This document shows, in pieces, positions 44,023 through 54,043 of a stretch of 64,000 nt of DNA. A model generated the notes under the pieces. That model was not told the origin of the DNA, made no database searches, and worked only from the letters and a program-made list of their open reading frames with translations. This DNA is from an uncultured Schlesneria sp. (GTDB lineage Bacteria > Planctomycetota > Planctomycetia > Planctomycetales > Planctomycetaceae). The stretch spans positions 1 to 64,000 of the forward strand of contig CAIVEI010000145.1 in the NCBI GenBank assembly GCA_903904835.1, given 5' to 3'. Positions within the stretch are counted from its first letter, which is position 1. Each line of letters begins with the position of its first letter. Both the position numbers and the translations under genes were made by a program.

Positions 44023-45816
44023 TCACATTCCGCCGATAATTTCGAACCTTGCGGTTGACCCAGCAGGGTGAGTAATCGCAGCACGCAGTTCGGGATTCGG
44101 GCGGTTCGAGATTTCGACTCGCAGGATCAGAGCATGTCGTCCCGGTTGGAGCGTCATTTCAAAATCCGGCGTTGACGGGACTGGTTCTGTATCGATCCAC
44201 GCCTGATAATGCTCGGTATTTTCCAGATGAACAGCGACAACACCCGCCTCTTTCACGTCGAATTCACCGCGAAGAATGGCGACCGTTGGTTTGTCCGCCA
44301 GACGCAATTCTTCCAGGGGGAGAACGCCAGACACCCGAGCGTAAATCGACGACCACGCGTCGGGACCAAGGCCCGTCACAAATTGACGCAGATGGTCCAG
44401 ATGTGGCACTTCTGCGATCAGTTCTTTGGCGGGATTCGCCAGCAACTGCCAACGTTGAATCCGCGGAACGGTTTGAACAGCATAATCGCCTGGCTTGCCG
44501 AGTTCCGAGACGAAACGAATCAGGTCAAGCAGTTCGTCGTGTGTTAGAAATTTGGTCAATCCTTGTGGCATCATCGATACGCCTGCTGTTTCTTCTTCGA
44601 TGTCGGCCTTGGGGATGATGACCAGTTTCCCTTGTGCGTCGCGGATTCTGACTTTTGTGTCATCCCGATCGATGACAATGCCACTCAATACTTTCCCGTC
44701 GCTCAGTTCAAACATTCGAGTGACGTACTGTTCCTTGACAGCCAGATTCGGATTGAGGATCGAGTTCGCGACATAATCGACCGGTGAAGTCCCGCCAACA
44801 GCGCTGAGTTCCGGTCCGACTTGACCACCTGCCCGGCTGACGCTGTGGCAGCGCATGCAACTGAGGTCAGCTCGCCGAAAGATTCGCTCGCCGCGAGCAG
44901 GGTCCCCTTTTTCCGATACTTCCTGAACCAGCGCCGCAACCTCTTCTGGTTTGGGCGGATGGGCATCCGCAACAATCCCCGCAGCATGGCTGAGAACAGA
45001 CGATAATTCGGCATCACTGCGGCCCATTCCGTACATTGTCCGTAACAATCGCTTGGCAACATCAATTGAAAGCTTTGACGACTTCAAGCTGGCCGCAAGT
45101 TCTAGAGAACCGTCCTTGCGAGCGAAAAATGATTCAAGCAGCGGAATAAAGTCATCTTGAGGAGTTGCCCCCGTGAGGATATACGCTGATTGGCTTGCCG
45201 CAAGTTTGACGTCGAATCCGACCAGACCCGCTGCCGCCTGAAGTCGAACCCGTGTTGAAGCGGATTTCTGTGCCAATTCAGTGAGTGTCTCGCGGCTGGC
45301 GTCTCCTCCGAACGTCACAAGTCCATTAATTGCAGCACGGCGCAGGTCGTGATCCGATTTCTCATCGAGTGCCAGTTTCCTGAGCGAAGGCGTTGCCTGG
45401 GGGACATGACAAGCGGCCACCAGTTGCACGGCACCCAGACGGACATTCGGGTCAGCCTCGTCGAGTAACTTCGCGAGATCCGTCAAATCTCCGGCCGGTT
45501 TGATCTTTCTGGTTGCCGCTGCGTCGGTCAATCCGGTGATGGCTTTCTGTCGTGTTTCTGCCGTCATTGCAACAGGGTCGATCAGTTTCTCAAGCACAAC
45601 TCGCAAGTCGTGTTCGTTACCTCGTGCACAAATCATTTCGACGACCGCCGGCTGTCGTTCCGGCGGTAACTTGCCACTGCGGTAAAGTTTTAATAATGGC
45701 CCAACCGCCGAAGGGGGTTCCTGGGCGGAAATATGACCAAGCAGACATCCAACAATGAGGACTGCAATTGACGTCGAGCGAGACACCAAATTCATCAATG
45801 AAAACCGGAAAACCAT
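44023..45816 (-). CDS. HEAT-repeat cytochrome c (PVC-type haem-binding protein)
   Basis: A 597-residue secreted protein from ATG 45816 (MVFRFSLMNLVSRS), with a signal peptide to about AQ32. HEAT-like repeats fill about 70-300. The haem site C320-MRC-H324 (LSCMRCHSV) lies in a TIGR02603-type domain with GGQVGPELSAVGG and a DGKVLSGIVIDRDDTKV block. A PVC-type C-terminal carbohydrate-binding-like segment follows. In many planctomycetes this half is fused to the dehydrogenase-like half encoded just upstream at 45964; here two stops lie between them. Together they probably form a periplasmic dehydrogenase-cytochrome complex. Confidence 0.88.
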   Translation of the reverse strand: MVFRFSLMNLVSRSTSIAVLIVGCLLGHISAQEPPSAVGPLLKLYRSGKLPPERQPAVVEMICARGNEHDLRVVLEKLIDPVAMTAETRQKAITGLTDAAATRKIKPAGDLTDLAKLLDEADPNVRLGAVQLVAACHVPQATPSLRKLALDEKSDHDLRRAAINGLVTFGGDASRETLTELAQKSASTRVRLQAAAGLVGFDVKLAASQSAYILTGATPQDDFIPLLESFFARKDGSLELAASLKSSKLSIDVAKRLLRTMYGMGRSDAELSSVLSHAAGIVADAHPPKPEEVAALVQEVSEKGDPARGERIFRRADLSCMRCHSVSRAGGQVGPELSAVGGTSPVDYVANSILNPNLAVKEQYVTRMFELSDGKVLSGIVIDRDDTKVRIRDAQGKLVIIPKADIEEETAGVSMMPQGLTKFLTHDELLDLIRFVSELGKPGDYAVQTVPRIQRWQLLANPAKELIAEVPHLDHLRQFVTGLGPDAWSSIYARVSGVLPLEELRLADKPTVAILRGEFDVKEAGVVAVHLENTEHYQAWIDTEPVPSTPDFEMTLQPGRHALILRVEISNRPNPELRAAITHPAGSTARFEIIGGM

Positions 45817-45963
45817 CGCGCGTACTTTTAAAAACGGAAATGAAAAGCGGATCACAAAAATCTTTAATCGTCCCAATTTTGCGAGTTATTATAAGCAAGA
45901 TGCCACTGGTAGGACCAATGGCACTTGAGAACAGTTGGATTTCGAAATTGTGGCAGTACAAAA

Positions 45964-48747
45964 CTATTTTGCCGCTGCCTGGATACGACGATCAAGAGTC
46001 TTATTCGTTTCAGACAATTCATGCTTGATATACGGGTCTTCCGGATGAATCAGCGCTTCGACGGCAATTTCAGCAGCCTTCTTTGCGTTCGCTCCGTCGA
46101 AGTAACTCAGTGCCCAAATTGCCATCAGGCGAACTCGTGGATGCTCGTCATTCACCTGAACCTGCAGCAGATCCAGCGTTTCCGGAATTCGATCGCGCCA
46201 TGCACAAAGTACTCGTGTTGCTGCGGATCGAGCTCGGAAATCAGGCGAAAGAAGTACCTGCTTCAGCAGGTCCGCGTCGACGACGTTATGATTCTGATGC
46301 AACCACAATCCTTCCAGGCGGTGGTGCTCGTACTCGGCGTCAGACTTGTCGAGCGCGGCGATCCATTTCTTGGTGGCGGGAATCACATTCTTCGTTTCAA
46401 GTCCCGACAAGGCGATTCGAGTCCGATGGCGCACTCGATCTTCAGAAGATTTCAGGTTTTCAAGCAGTTTTTCAACGGGCTCGCCAGCGATCTTCGCTGG
46501 CTTACTCAGTTCGCGCGTCTTATGCGTCACTCGATAGACTCGACCATGTATTCGATCGCGGCTTGGATCGCGCAGATTGTGCTGCATATGGCCGATGATC
46601 GGGTTTTGCCAATCGACGAAATACATCGAACCATCGGGTGCCATTTCAATATCGGCAGGTCGGAAATTTGCGTCGGTAGATGACAGGATTGGATCCTGTT
46701 CAACCGCCCCGAAGCTCGAATCCTTGTCCTCGACTTTGTATCTCAAGATTCCTTGAAAACCGATGACGTTCAGGACAAGCAAGTTCCCCTGATATTCATC
46801 AGGGAAGTGTTTGCTCGACAGCACCTCAGTCGCGGCACAGGGGCGAGTCCGCTGTTTATAAACTTGAGGTGGGGCCGCATGTTTGTTTGGGAAATCAATG
46901 TCGCCCGAAAACAGGATCGCGTGATAAGGCTGAGCTCCCGTGCCGTCCCAGACGATATCCTGTGCCCAGCGGTCGAAGATGTGTCCGTGCGGATTGGCAA
47001 ACCCGAACGAAACATAAACGTCAAACTTTTGAGCACGCGGTTCGTAACGGAAGACCGCACCGTTGGCGACTCGACGAGGAGGACCCCAAGGAGTTTCAAC
47101 CTGCGAATGATGGAACGTCCCTTCCTGGAAATAAACCGCTCCACCTGGTTCGAGTGTAAAGCTGTTGGAAGTGTGATGTGTATCGGCCGTATCGAGTCCA
47201 TGTACGATTCGTTCTTTGACATCGTATTTGTCGTCACCATCAGTATCTTTCAGAAACAGCAAATCGGGACCTTGTGCCAACAGAACTCCGTTGTTCCAGA
47301 ATTCAAACCCGGTGGGGTTGTGGATATCACTCGCAAAAGTCTTACAGACATCTGCTTTTCCGTCCCCGTTCGTGTCTTCAAGAATCAACAGCTTGTCATT
47401 CATCTGCTCCGTTGGTTTCCAGTGTGGATAGGTCGTCCAGCAGGCGACCCACAATCGACCCTTTACGTCGAAGGCCATTTGCACAGGATTGATCAGTTCA
47501 GGAAATTTCTCTTCGGAAGCGAAAAGTCCGACTTGCAGGCCTTCTGCAACGGTCATTTTGGAAATGGCTTCTTCGCCACCCAGGAAGATGTGTTTTCCCC
47601 CTTCGAGCGGGCCGGGCTTATTGGAGATGACCGGAATGAATTCCGGCAGATCCTTATCGTAAGCCTGTGATGTCTTTCCATTCGCAGCATCCCACACAAC
47701 AGAATCTCGATTCTTGGTGAGTACGTCCAGCACGTCGAGTTCTCGTTGAGCGACGGAATAGTTCGACAGACCTTCGCCGTAGCCCCCCGGTCCCTCGGAA
47801 AATTTCAGAAATGCCCTGTCGCCATAGGTCGAAAATCCGTCGGTCACCCGGTAGCGGTTAAACCAGTAAAAATCCTTGTCGAGAACAGCTTTCCGAAGTG
47901 GTTCGAGCGTCTTCCACCATTCACCTTTTTCCCAGGAATGAGGTGATTTGACCAATTGATCCAACGCATAGACGGCGAGCCACCTGTCCCCTTTTTCGTT
48001 GATGTGGATTCCATTAATCGTGATCGGACGAGCCGGCGAACTGGGGAGTTCAGTACCAAATTGGGCGGTTGGGCCAAACAGATCAACAAACGACACATCA
48101 TTCGCCTTCGCCACTTCGGCGATCGCATCGGAATAGAGTTTCAATCGCACATTGGCACTGGCGATCGCCTCTCGTCCTGGCAGGTTCGGATCGGCGAGCA
48201 ATTCCTGAGCGATTGGAGAAAACAACACCAGCTTCGGGGCCGAGCGCCCGTTGTACTTTTGTGCCCTTGTGTGCTCGATGAACTCTTTGACATCGGCTTT
48301 GAATTTTGGCAAACCCGCTGCGCCCGCAAACGATTCGTTGTATCCATAGAACGCGAAGACGATATCGGCTTTAGTATTCGTTAGTTCGAAACGGTTGTCA
48401 CGGACCTTCCCCTCATCGCGTGGGGAAAGCTTTTTAATCTGTGGAACCGGCGAAACACCGGCAAGCCATTCGTCCTGTGAACCGAACGACATCGAGCGAA
48501 GCCGATGACTATTGTTTTTCCATCCATCAATTTCGTCACCGCTGTAACCAAGGTTTCGGACGACCAGATGGTGGTCGGGAAATTGAGCCTGAAGCAAAGT
48601 TTCCAGCCACCCGTAATGCTGCATCCGTTCGGCAAGCGTGTTTCCGATCACGCAGATATGATCTCCTTTGTTGAATTCAATCGACTGGGCGAAAAGTGAC
48701 CCAGTGGCCGACAAACAAAGTACCGCCGCGACAAGTAGACTTCTCAA
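45964..48747 (-). CDS. SGNH hydrolase fused to PVC membrane-bound dehydrogenase-like domain
   Basis: A 927-residue secreted protein. The start is TTG 48747, because the ribosome site CAGGAGAGCGAAG lies right before it and the signal peptide (LRSLLVAAVLCLSATGSLFA) begins there; the frame opens further up at 48831 without support. Domains: a GDSL/SGNH-type hydrolase (about 30-290; GDHICVIGNTLAERM, NLGYSGDE, GIHINEKGDRW), then a TIGR02604-type six-bladed beta-propeller dehydrogenase domain (about 400-780; QMAFDVKGRLWVACW, DTNGDGKAD), then HEAT-like helices to 927. It is co-oriented with the haem-binding partner 147 bp downstream. Substrate is unknown. Confidence 0.88.
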   Translation of the reverse strand: MRSLLVAAVLCLSATGSLFAQSIEFNKGDHICVIGNTLAERMQHYGWLETLLQAQFPDHHLVVRNLGYSGDEIDGWKNNSHRLRSMSFGSQDEWLAGVSPVPQIKKLSPRDEGKVRDNRFELTNTKADIVFAFYGYNESFAGAAGLPKFKADVKEFIEHTRAQKYNGRSAPKLVLFSPIAQELLADPNLPGREAIASANVRLKLYSDAIAEVAKANDVSFVDLFGPTAQFGTELPSSPARPITINGIHINEKGDRWLAVYALDQLVKSPHSWEKGEWWKTLEPLRKAVLDKDFYWFNRYRVTDGFSTYGDRAFLKFSEGPGGYGEGLSNYSVAQRELDVLDVLTKNRDSVVWDAANGKTSQAYDKDLPEFIPVISNKPGPLEGGKHIFLGGEEAISKMTVAEGLQVGLFASEEKFPELINPVQMAFDVKGRLWVACWTTYPHWKPTEQMNDKLLILEDTNGDGKADVCKTFASDIHNPTGFEFWNNGVLLAQGPDLLFLKDTDGDDKYDVKERIVHGLDTADTHHTSNSFTLEPGGAVYFQEGTFHHSQVETPWGPPRRVANGAVFRYEPRAQKFDVYVSFGFANPHGHIFDRWAQDIVWDGTGAQPYHAILFSGDIDFPNKHAAPPQVYKQRTRPCAATEVLSSKHFPDEYQGNLLVLNVIGFQGILRYKVEDKDSSFGAVEQDPILSSTDANFRPADIEMAPDGSMYFVDWQNPIIGHMQHNLRDPSRDRIHGRVYRVTHKTRELSKPAKIAGEPVEKLLENLKSSEDRVRHRTRIALSGLETKNVIPATKKWIAALDKSDAEYEHHRLEGLWLHQNHNVVDADLLKQVLLSPDFRARSAATRVLCAWRDRIPETLDLLQVQVNDEHPRVRLMAIWALSYFDGANAKKAAEIAVEALIHPEDPYIKHELSETNKTLDRRIQAAAK

Positions 48748-49054
48748 CTTCGCTCTCCTGATTACGTTGTCAATCAAATTTGAAGATCGGGCAATATACT
48801 GCTCGCTACACGAAAAAACATCCGAGCCCACACGCGAAATTCGTATTCACGATGGCACTTCGTTCGAAACATCAGTCAGTGGGTCCGACGGTTGCACATT
48901 TGACTAATGTGGCCAGGTCATCGCTCGTTGCCGAATACGAACCAACCGAACGGGAGCTTGACCATAAGCAATACTGTATTGTGCCGAGAAAAAACCGCTT
49001 CTATAAATATGAAGTACCACGAAAAAGCACCAAGAAAAGTTCAGTCGGGGAATC
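48748..49054. other. Divergent intergenic region
   Basis: The 307 bp separate the dehydrogenase gene (minus) from the esterase-sulfatase operon (plus). No ORF is convincing. A run GAAAAGTTCAGTCGGGGAATC precedes the esterase start and holds its ribosome site. Confidence 0.35.
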
Positions 49055-50053
49055 ATGAAACAGGTTGCCGCAATTATCCTCATGACATTTTCTGCAATCG
49101 CCTCAGCCCAGGAGGTGGAGAAGCCGGTAAGGGTTTTCATTCTCGCCGGCCAGTCAAACATGGAGGGAGCGGGCCAGATCAAGTCCGACCCGAAACGTAA
49201 CGGTGGCCAAGGCTCGCTGGAGTTTCTGGTGAAAGATCCCGCTACGGCAAAACACTTCGCACCGCTCGTGGATTCTGCGGGGCAGTGGTGCACGCGCGAC
49301 GACGTGTGGATCTCCTTCCTCGACCGTAAAGGGCCGCTCACGGTCGGCTTTGGCGCCAGAAAGGACGAGACCATCGGTCCCGAACTCGGCTTTGGCTGGG
49401 TGATAGGTGATGCTCTCGACGAACCTGTGCTGCTGATTAAATGTGCCTGGGGCGGCAAGAGCCTCGCGATTGATTTCCGTCCGCCCAGTGCGGGCAAGCC
49501 GCCCTATTCACTCGGCGAGAAGACGGAAGCCGACATTACAGCAGATCCGACGATCTTGGGAAAATACTATCGCGAGATCCTGACGCAAGCGAAGGCCGCG
49601 CTCGCCAATATCAAAGATCTTGTACCTGGCAGCGACGGTCGATATGTACTGGCAGGCTTTGGCTGGCATCAAGGTTGGAACGATCGAATCAGCGACAAAT
49701 TCAACGCCGAATACGAAACGAACATGGTTCACTTCATCAAAGACATCCGAAAAGACCTCGGCGAACCCGCGCTGCCGTTTGTTATCGCCGAAACCGGCAT
49801 GGGTGGGCCTGAAGAAACTCATCCTCGCGCTTTGGCACTCATGAAGGCACAGGCCGCCGTGGCGGAGCACAAAGAGTTCCAAGGAAACGTAGCGTTTGTC
49901 GCCACAAGAGCCTTCTGGCGCCCAAAAGAACTATCCCCCAGCGGGCAGAACTATCACTGGAACTCGAATGCAGAAACTTACTACCTCATTGGTGAGGGGA
50001 TGGGCGAGGCAATGAAACAGCTTCTCAAAGCTCATGCGGGTGTCGCGAAATGA
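49055..50053 (+). CDS. Sialate O-acetylesterase-like (SASA) esterase
   Basis: A 332-residue secreted SGNH-type esterase with a signal peptide (about 1-18, ending ASA). VRVFILAGQSNMEGAG holds nucleophile Ser34, and KCAWGGKSLA plus GFGWHQGWND are conserved blocks of the SASA (DUF303) family, which removes acetyl groups from sugars. The C-terminal catalytic His/Asp motif is expected in QNYHWNSNAETYYLIGEGMG. Its stop overlaps the sulfatase start (ATGA), so the two should act together on an acetylated, sulfated glycan. Confidence 0.9.
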   Translation: MKQVAAIILMTFSAIASAQEVEKPVRVFILAGQSNMEGAGQIKSDPKRNGGQGSLEFLVKDPATAKHFAPLVDSAGQWCTRDDVWISFLDRKGPLTVGFGARKDETIGPELGFGWVIGDALDEPVLLIKCAWGGKSLAIDFRPPSAGKPPYSLGEKTEADITADPTILGKYYREILTQAKAALANIKDLVPGSDGRYVLAGFGWHQGWNDRISDKFNAEYETNMVHFIKDIRKDLGEPALPFVIAETGMGGPEETHPRALALMKAQAAVAEHKEFQGNVAFVATRAFWRPKELSPSGQNYHWNSNAETYYLIGEGMGEAMKQLLKAHAGVAK

Positions 50054-51594
50054 AAATCGAGATCCTGTTCGTCATCCTTGCGTTCGCGTCGAGTGCCTGG
50101 GCCGGGCAGCCTCACATCGTGGTCATCCTTGCGGACGATCTCGGCTATGGTGATCTCGGCTGCTACAACACCGAGTCAAAGGTTCCCACACCACATCTGG
50201 ACCGGCTTTCGCGCGAAGGCATGCGGTTCACAGATGCTCATTCTGCCTCCACTGTGTGCACACCGTCACGCTACAGCCTCATGACGGGGCGCATGTGTTT
50301 TCGCACCGGATATCGCGGCGGCGTTTTCACGGGTGCAGGTGGTCCGAGCTTGATCGAGAAGGACCGCATGACTTTGCCCGGAATGCTGCGTGACCAGGGC
50401 TATGCGACGGGATGTGTCGGCAAGTGGCACGTTGGAATGACGTTTCAGACAAAGGACGACAAGCCCGTGCATCAAGTGAAAGTCGAGGGCAACTCCAGGG
50501 AACTGGATCAAGTGAAGCTCATCGACTTCACCAGGCCGATTACCGATGGCCCAGTGCATCGCGGTTTTGAATACTTTTTTGGTACGGCTTGCTGTCCTGG
50601 CACAGACTGGCTTTATGCCTACATGGAAAATGATCGAGTTCCCATACCGCCCGATCATTTGCTCGATGTCTCTACTTTGCCAAAGCACCCATACGCAAAT
50701 GATTGCCGACGTGGATGGGTCGCTCCCGGATTCAATCACGAAATGCTCGACATGATGTTCCTCGACAAGAGTAAGGCCTGGCTGGAGCAACAGGTGAAGC
50801 GCGACCCAGCGAAGCCATTCTTCCTCTACCACGCGATGCAAGCCCCACATTTACCTTCGTTCGCAGCCCCGCAGTTTAAAGGAAAAAGCAACGCTGGACC
50901 TCACGGTGACTTCATCATGGAACTCGACTTCATCGTCGGGGAACTGATGGCGACGTTGCAGAAACTCGGTGTCGCCGATAACACCCTCGTCTTCTTCAGC
51001 AGCGACAACGGCCCCGAGACAACCAGCGTCGTCCACATGCGTGCCGACTTCAATCACGACCCCGCTCGACCCTGGCGTGGTGTGAAGCGAGACGACTGGG
51101 AAGGGGGTCACCGAGTGCCACTCATCGTGCATTGGCCCGGCCAAATCAGCCCAGGTGTGTCCGATACCACTGTATGTCTCACCGACGTCATGGCTACCTG
51201 CGCCGATGTTACGGGTTTGAAACTGCCCCACAATGCCGCCGAAGACAGCATCAGCTTTCTTCCGGCCCTCACCGGCAAACAAGGCACGACGCCGCAGCGC
51301 GACTACACCCTTCATCAGACCATCAGCCTTGCGATGGCCATCAGACGCGGTGACTGGAAGTATCTCGATCACCGAGGCTCCGGCGGCAACAACTACGCGA
51401 ATGGCGAACTCCTGCCGTTTGCACTCCCCGATACGGCCCCCGAAGCCCCTGGCCAGCTCTATCACCTGAAAACCGATCCTGGCGAGACTATGAATCTCTA
51501 TTTCCAACACCCCGAGAAGGTGAAGGAGCTCAAGATGCTGCTGGATGCCAGTAAAGCCGACGGCCGTACGGTCGCTGCGAAGCCGCTTCCGTGA
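50050..51594 (+). CDS. Secreted arylsulfatase
   Basis: A 514-residue sulfatase with a signal peptide (about 1-19), metal Asp29-Asp30 in ILADDLGYGDLGCYN and the formylglycine site C70-T-P-S-R. FFSSDNGPETTSVVHMR and KRDDWEGGHRVPLIVHWPG are later metal and substrate blocks of the arylsulfatase A-like type. It overlaps the preceding esterase by four bases, so translation is coupled. It is unusual among the window's sulfatases in being tied so tightly to an acetylesterase. Confidence 0.93.
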   Translation: MKIEILFVILAFASSAWAGQPHIVVILADDLGYGDLGCYNTESKVPTPHLDRLSREGMRFTDAHSASTVCTPSRYSLMTGRMCFRTGYRGGVFTGAGGPSLIEKDRMTLPGMLRDQGYATGCVGKWHVGMTFQTKDDKPVHQVKVEGNSRELDQVKLIDFTRPITDGPVHRGFEYFFGTACCPGTDWLYAYMENDRVPIPPDHLLDVSTLPKHPYANDCRRGWVAPGFNHEMLDMMFLDKSKAWLEQQVKRDPAKPFFLYHAMQAPHLPSFAAPQFKGKSNAGPHGDFIMELDFIVGELMATLQKLGVADNTLVFFSSDNGPETTSVVHMRADFNHDPARPWRGVKRDDWEGGHRVPLIVHWPGQISPGVSDTTVCLTDVMATCADVTGLKLPHNAAEDSISFLPALTGKQGTTPQRDYTLHQTISLAMAIRRGDWKYLDHRGSGGNNYANGELLPFALPDTAPEAPGQLYHLKTDPGETMNLYFQHPEKVKELKMLLDASKADGRTVAAKPLP

Positions 51595-51688
51595 AACGCA
51601 CGCTCACTCTCACCTTTGTCTGAAGAAATGGCCAAATTAGCTTGGAGAATACTGTTGCGACTTATGGACAAAATAGCGGTCGAAATCG

Positions 51689-51791
51689 GGGTGCCACGGT
51701 TTTGGAGTCTTCGACAAGGCCGTGTCTTCGTGGATTCGATGTCGTGCCCAAAGAGCACGGCCTTACCGAAGACGGTAAAACCGTGGCACCC
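51689..51791. repeat. 103-bp long imperfect inverted repeat (MITE/REP-like)
   Basis: The outer arms GGGTGCCACGGTTTT (51689-51703) and AAAACCGTGGCACCC (51777-51791) match perfectly. Inner arms GTCTTCGACAAGGCCGTG and CACGGCCTTACCGAAGAC also pair with only two mismatches. The middle is about 30 bp. No ORF spans it. The element is the size of a small non-autonomous mobile repeat and lies between a sulfatase and the double esterase. Confidence 0.75.
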
Positions 51792-51967
51792 TTTCCTCAG
51801 CTTTTTGTTACAAAAGCAGATCGACTCCATCGCCACAAACCTCCCTTCTTCTGGTTGTTTCATCAGGTGACGGTCATCCTCCCCTGTCATTAGTTCAAAC
51901 CGATGAAGCGCCTGAACGCTGATAAAACGATCTCAAAACCAGCGACGAATGATTAACGAGGAACACC

Positions 51968-53626
51968 ATGAATTTGTTTTATCTCAAGGCGATCATGACT
52001 GCGCTGACGTTAATCGCAACGTCCTTCATGGCCGCGCAGTTGGTCATGGCCGAGGAAGTCACGCGAGTGTTCCTCTTTGCCGGTCAGTCCAATATGGTCG
52101 GGTCAGATGCGCTCGCGGATCGCATCGATGACTACCCGAACTTCAAAAGCGCTGGCGAACCGCAGAGCGACGTTCTGTTTTCTTACATCCTTGGAAATGG
52201 CGATGAAGCTTCCAATGGTTGGGTATCACTGAAACCGTTAACGGCATTTGGTCCGGAAGTGACGTTTGCTCGACGAGTCCGGCAGCAGACTCAATTCCCG
52301 ATCGCCATCATCAAATCGGCGGTCGGAGGGGCGACGGTTGCCTTCGATTGGAATCCCGATGCCCCGGAAAAGGGACAGAAGCTTTACCCGCGAACGCTAA
52401 AGCTAATTCGCGATTCGCTTGCCGAGCTGGACAATCGCGGTGTTCGGTATCAACTTGAAGCGGTGATGTGGCATCAGGGTGAGAACGACATGCTCGACCG
52501 CAATCTTTACAAACAATATGCCGAAGGACTGACGAAGCTTGTCGCGCGTCTGCGCGCGGACCTCAAGGCTCCCGACCTGAAGTGGTATATTGGCGAGGTC
52601 AGCGAGAAGGGGATCTGGGGGATGGATCACCGCAGTAATCTTGGCATCTTCCGACAGCAACAAGAACAAGTGTTGAAGGCTGACCCGCTTGTACGCTGGG
52701 TGCCGACTTCGCATCTCGCCTTCGAGGTCATGCGAAGCGGTCAGCCTCATTATCACTTCGGCACACAGGGCCAGCTTCAAATGGGCGAAGCGTTTGCGTC
52801 AGCGTATCTGAGCGATATCGGGAAGCCACTCGCAACGACCGAATGCCAATTCAAAAAGGAATTGCCAATTTCAAAGCCGGTCCGCGTACATCTGTTCGTG
52901 CTGGCTGGCCAGCGAAACATGGAAGGTGAAGATTCGTTCGTCTCGGAAATCACGCAGCAACCTGACTACGAGTCGTTGGTCAAAGTTCAGAATAACGTCT
53001 TGTTCCGTTACTCGCTGGGAGGTGGAGTAAAATTATCATCGGGTTGGGAACCGCTTGGTCCTGTCGATTTTCTCGGCAACTTCGGCCCAGAGCTGAGCTT
53101 TGGAGCTCTATTGCGGAAGTCGATTGACGCCAAAGAAGGAGTGGCCATCATCAAGTTTACACACAGCGGAGCACAGGGGCCGGACTGGTTTCCGAACGAA
53201 TCACCTGAGTCACATCGCAATCTGTATCCAAAACTACTCCTTTTTATCCAAGCGGCTCAGGACGACCTGAATCAGCAGGGCGTGGAGTGCAGCCTGGAAG
53301 GGATATTCTGGCATACCGGTGAGAATGACACTTATTTTGGACCCTACTCGCAGAACATTGCCAAGTGGTTGAAACAGTTAATCGAACGGACGAGGGCTGA
53401 ACTTAAACAGCCCGATCTTCCATGGTTCATCTCCGAGCAGCACAAGAACTCCCCGTGGGGCAATATCGACGCGGTTAACGCCTCTTTGCACGAACTCGCT
53501 CGCACCGATCCATCCATCACGATCATCAAGACGTCTGAGTTACCTCACACGCGACTTCATTTCGGAACCAGGGGAACGCTCATGTTGGGCGAGGTAATGG
53601 CTGATTCTTACTTGAAGAAACGTTAA
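51968..53626 (+). CDS. Double SASA-type esterase with one inactive-looking domain
   Basis: A 552-residue secreted protein holding two SASA domains in tandem after a signal peptide (about 1-29). Domain 1 (about 32-285) has GQSNM with Ser41, and the C-terminal HYHFGTQGQ. Domain 2 (about 300-550) has GQRNM, so the nucleophile Ser is Arg316 (CGA codon), while TGENDTYFG and RLHFGTRGT remain. Domain 1 should be active; domain 2 may bind substrate or have lost function. It lies downstream of the esterase-sulfatase pair and may share its substrate. Confidence 0.9.
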   Translation: MNLFYLKAIMTALTLIATSFMAAQLVMAEEVTRVFLFAGQSNMVGSDALADRIDDYPNFKSAGEPQSDVLFSYILGNGDEASNGWVSLKPLTAFGPEVTFARRVRQQTQFPIAIIKSAVGGATVAFDWNPDAPEKGQKLYPRTLKLIRDSLAELDNRGVRYQLEAVMWHQGENDMLDRNLYKQYAEGLTKLVARLRADLKAPDLKWYIGEVSEKGIWGMDHRSNLGIFRQQQEQVLKADPLVRWVPTSHLAFEVMRSGQPHYHFGTQGQLQMGEAFASAYLSDIGKPLATTECQFKKELPISKPVRVHLFVLAGQRNMEGEDSFVSEITQQPDYESLVKVQNNVLFRYSLGGGVKLSSGWEPLGPVDFLGNFGPELSFGALLRKSIDAKEGVAIIKFTHSGAQGPDWFPNESPESHRNLYPKLLLFIQAAQDDLNQQGVECSLEGIFWHTGENDTYFGPYSQNIAKWLKQLIERTRAELKQPDLPWFISEQHKNSPWGNIDAVNASLHELARTDPSITIIKTSELPHTRLHFGTRGTLMLGEVMADSYLKKR

Positions 53627-54043
53627 AGCGAGTGCGGCCACCCTTATGACAACAGCCTGAATTCAAGAGTCTCTGCACCAGTTCGCTTCTGCCAATGTCG
53701 TTTTGCTGGCCACCGTGTACTTCTTCAGACGTCACACCGTATTCGTTGCGTCTCCACGAAGTATTCCTTCACATTCCACTTCGATGAAGGTAATCTTATG
53801 AACGTTAGAATGATCACTAAGGTCGACAACAATCACTCCCTTGGGATTGTGCATGTGGCGTGTTTTTCAGGACGCAAGCGGTTTATGAGTAAAGAGCGAC
53901 AGTTTCAATTGTTGTTCTGCTGTCCCAATTCGTTTGCAGCCAGATTCGAACCGTTTTTGGAAAAAATTGAAATTCACTAATCTGCCTCACCAACTAACAA
54001 TACAGTCAAATCCAACTTCTCGCACAGGATTCACCACAAGCTC
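53627..54043. other. Intergenic region with one doubtful short frame
   Basis: The 417 bp hold a 60-codon frame (53798-53980, starting MNVRMITKVDNN) preceded by GAAGGTAATCTT. It has no known domain and I do not call it a gene. No hairpin with a T-tract stands out. Confidence 0.35.

Noticed and set aside
44172-44618. Antisense frames in the HEAT/cytochrome gene
   Set aside because: Shadow of the conserved minus-strand gene.
45964-45966. Read-through of an amber codon joining the dehydrogenase and cytochrome parts
   Set aside because: A second in-frame stop (TAA) follows 24 codons later, so simple suppression cannot join them.
53798-53980. A 60-codon ORF before the rhodanese gene
   Set aside because: Weak coding character and no domain; left as intergenic.
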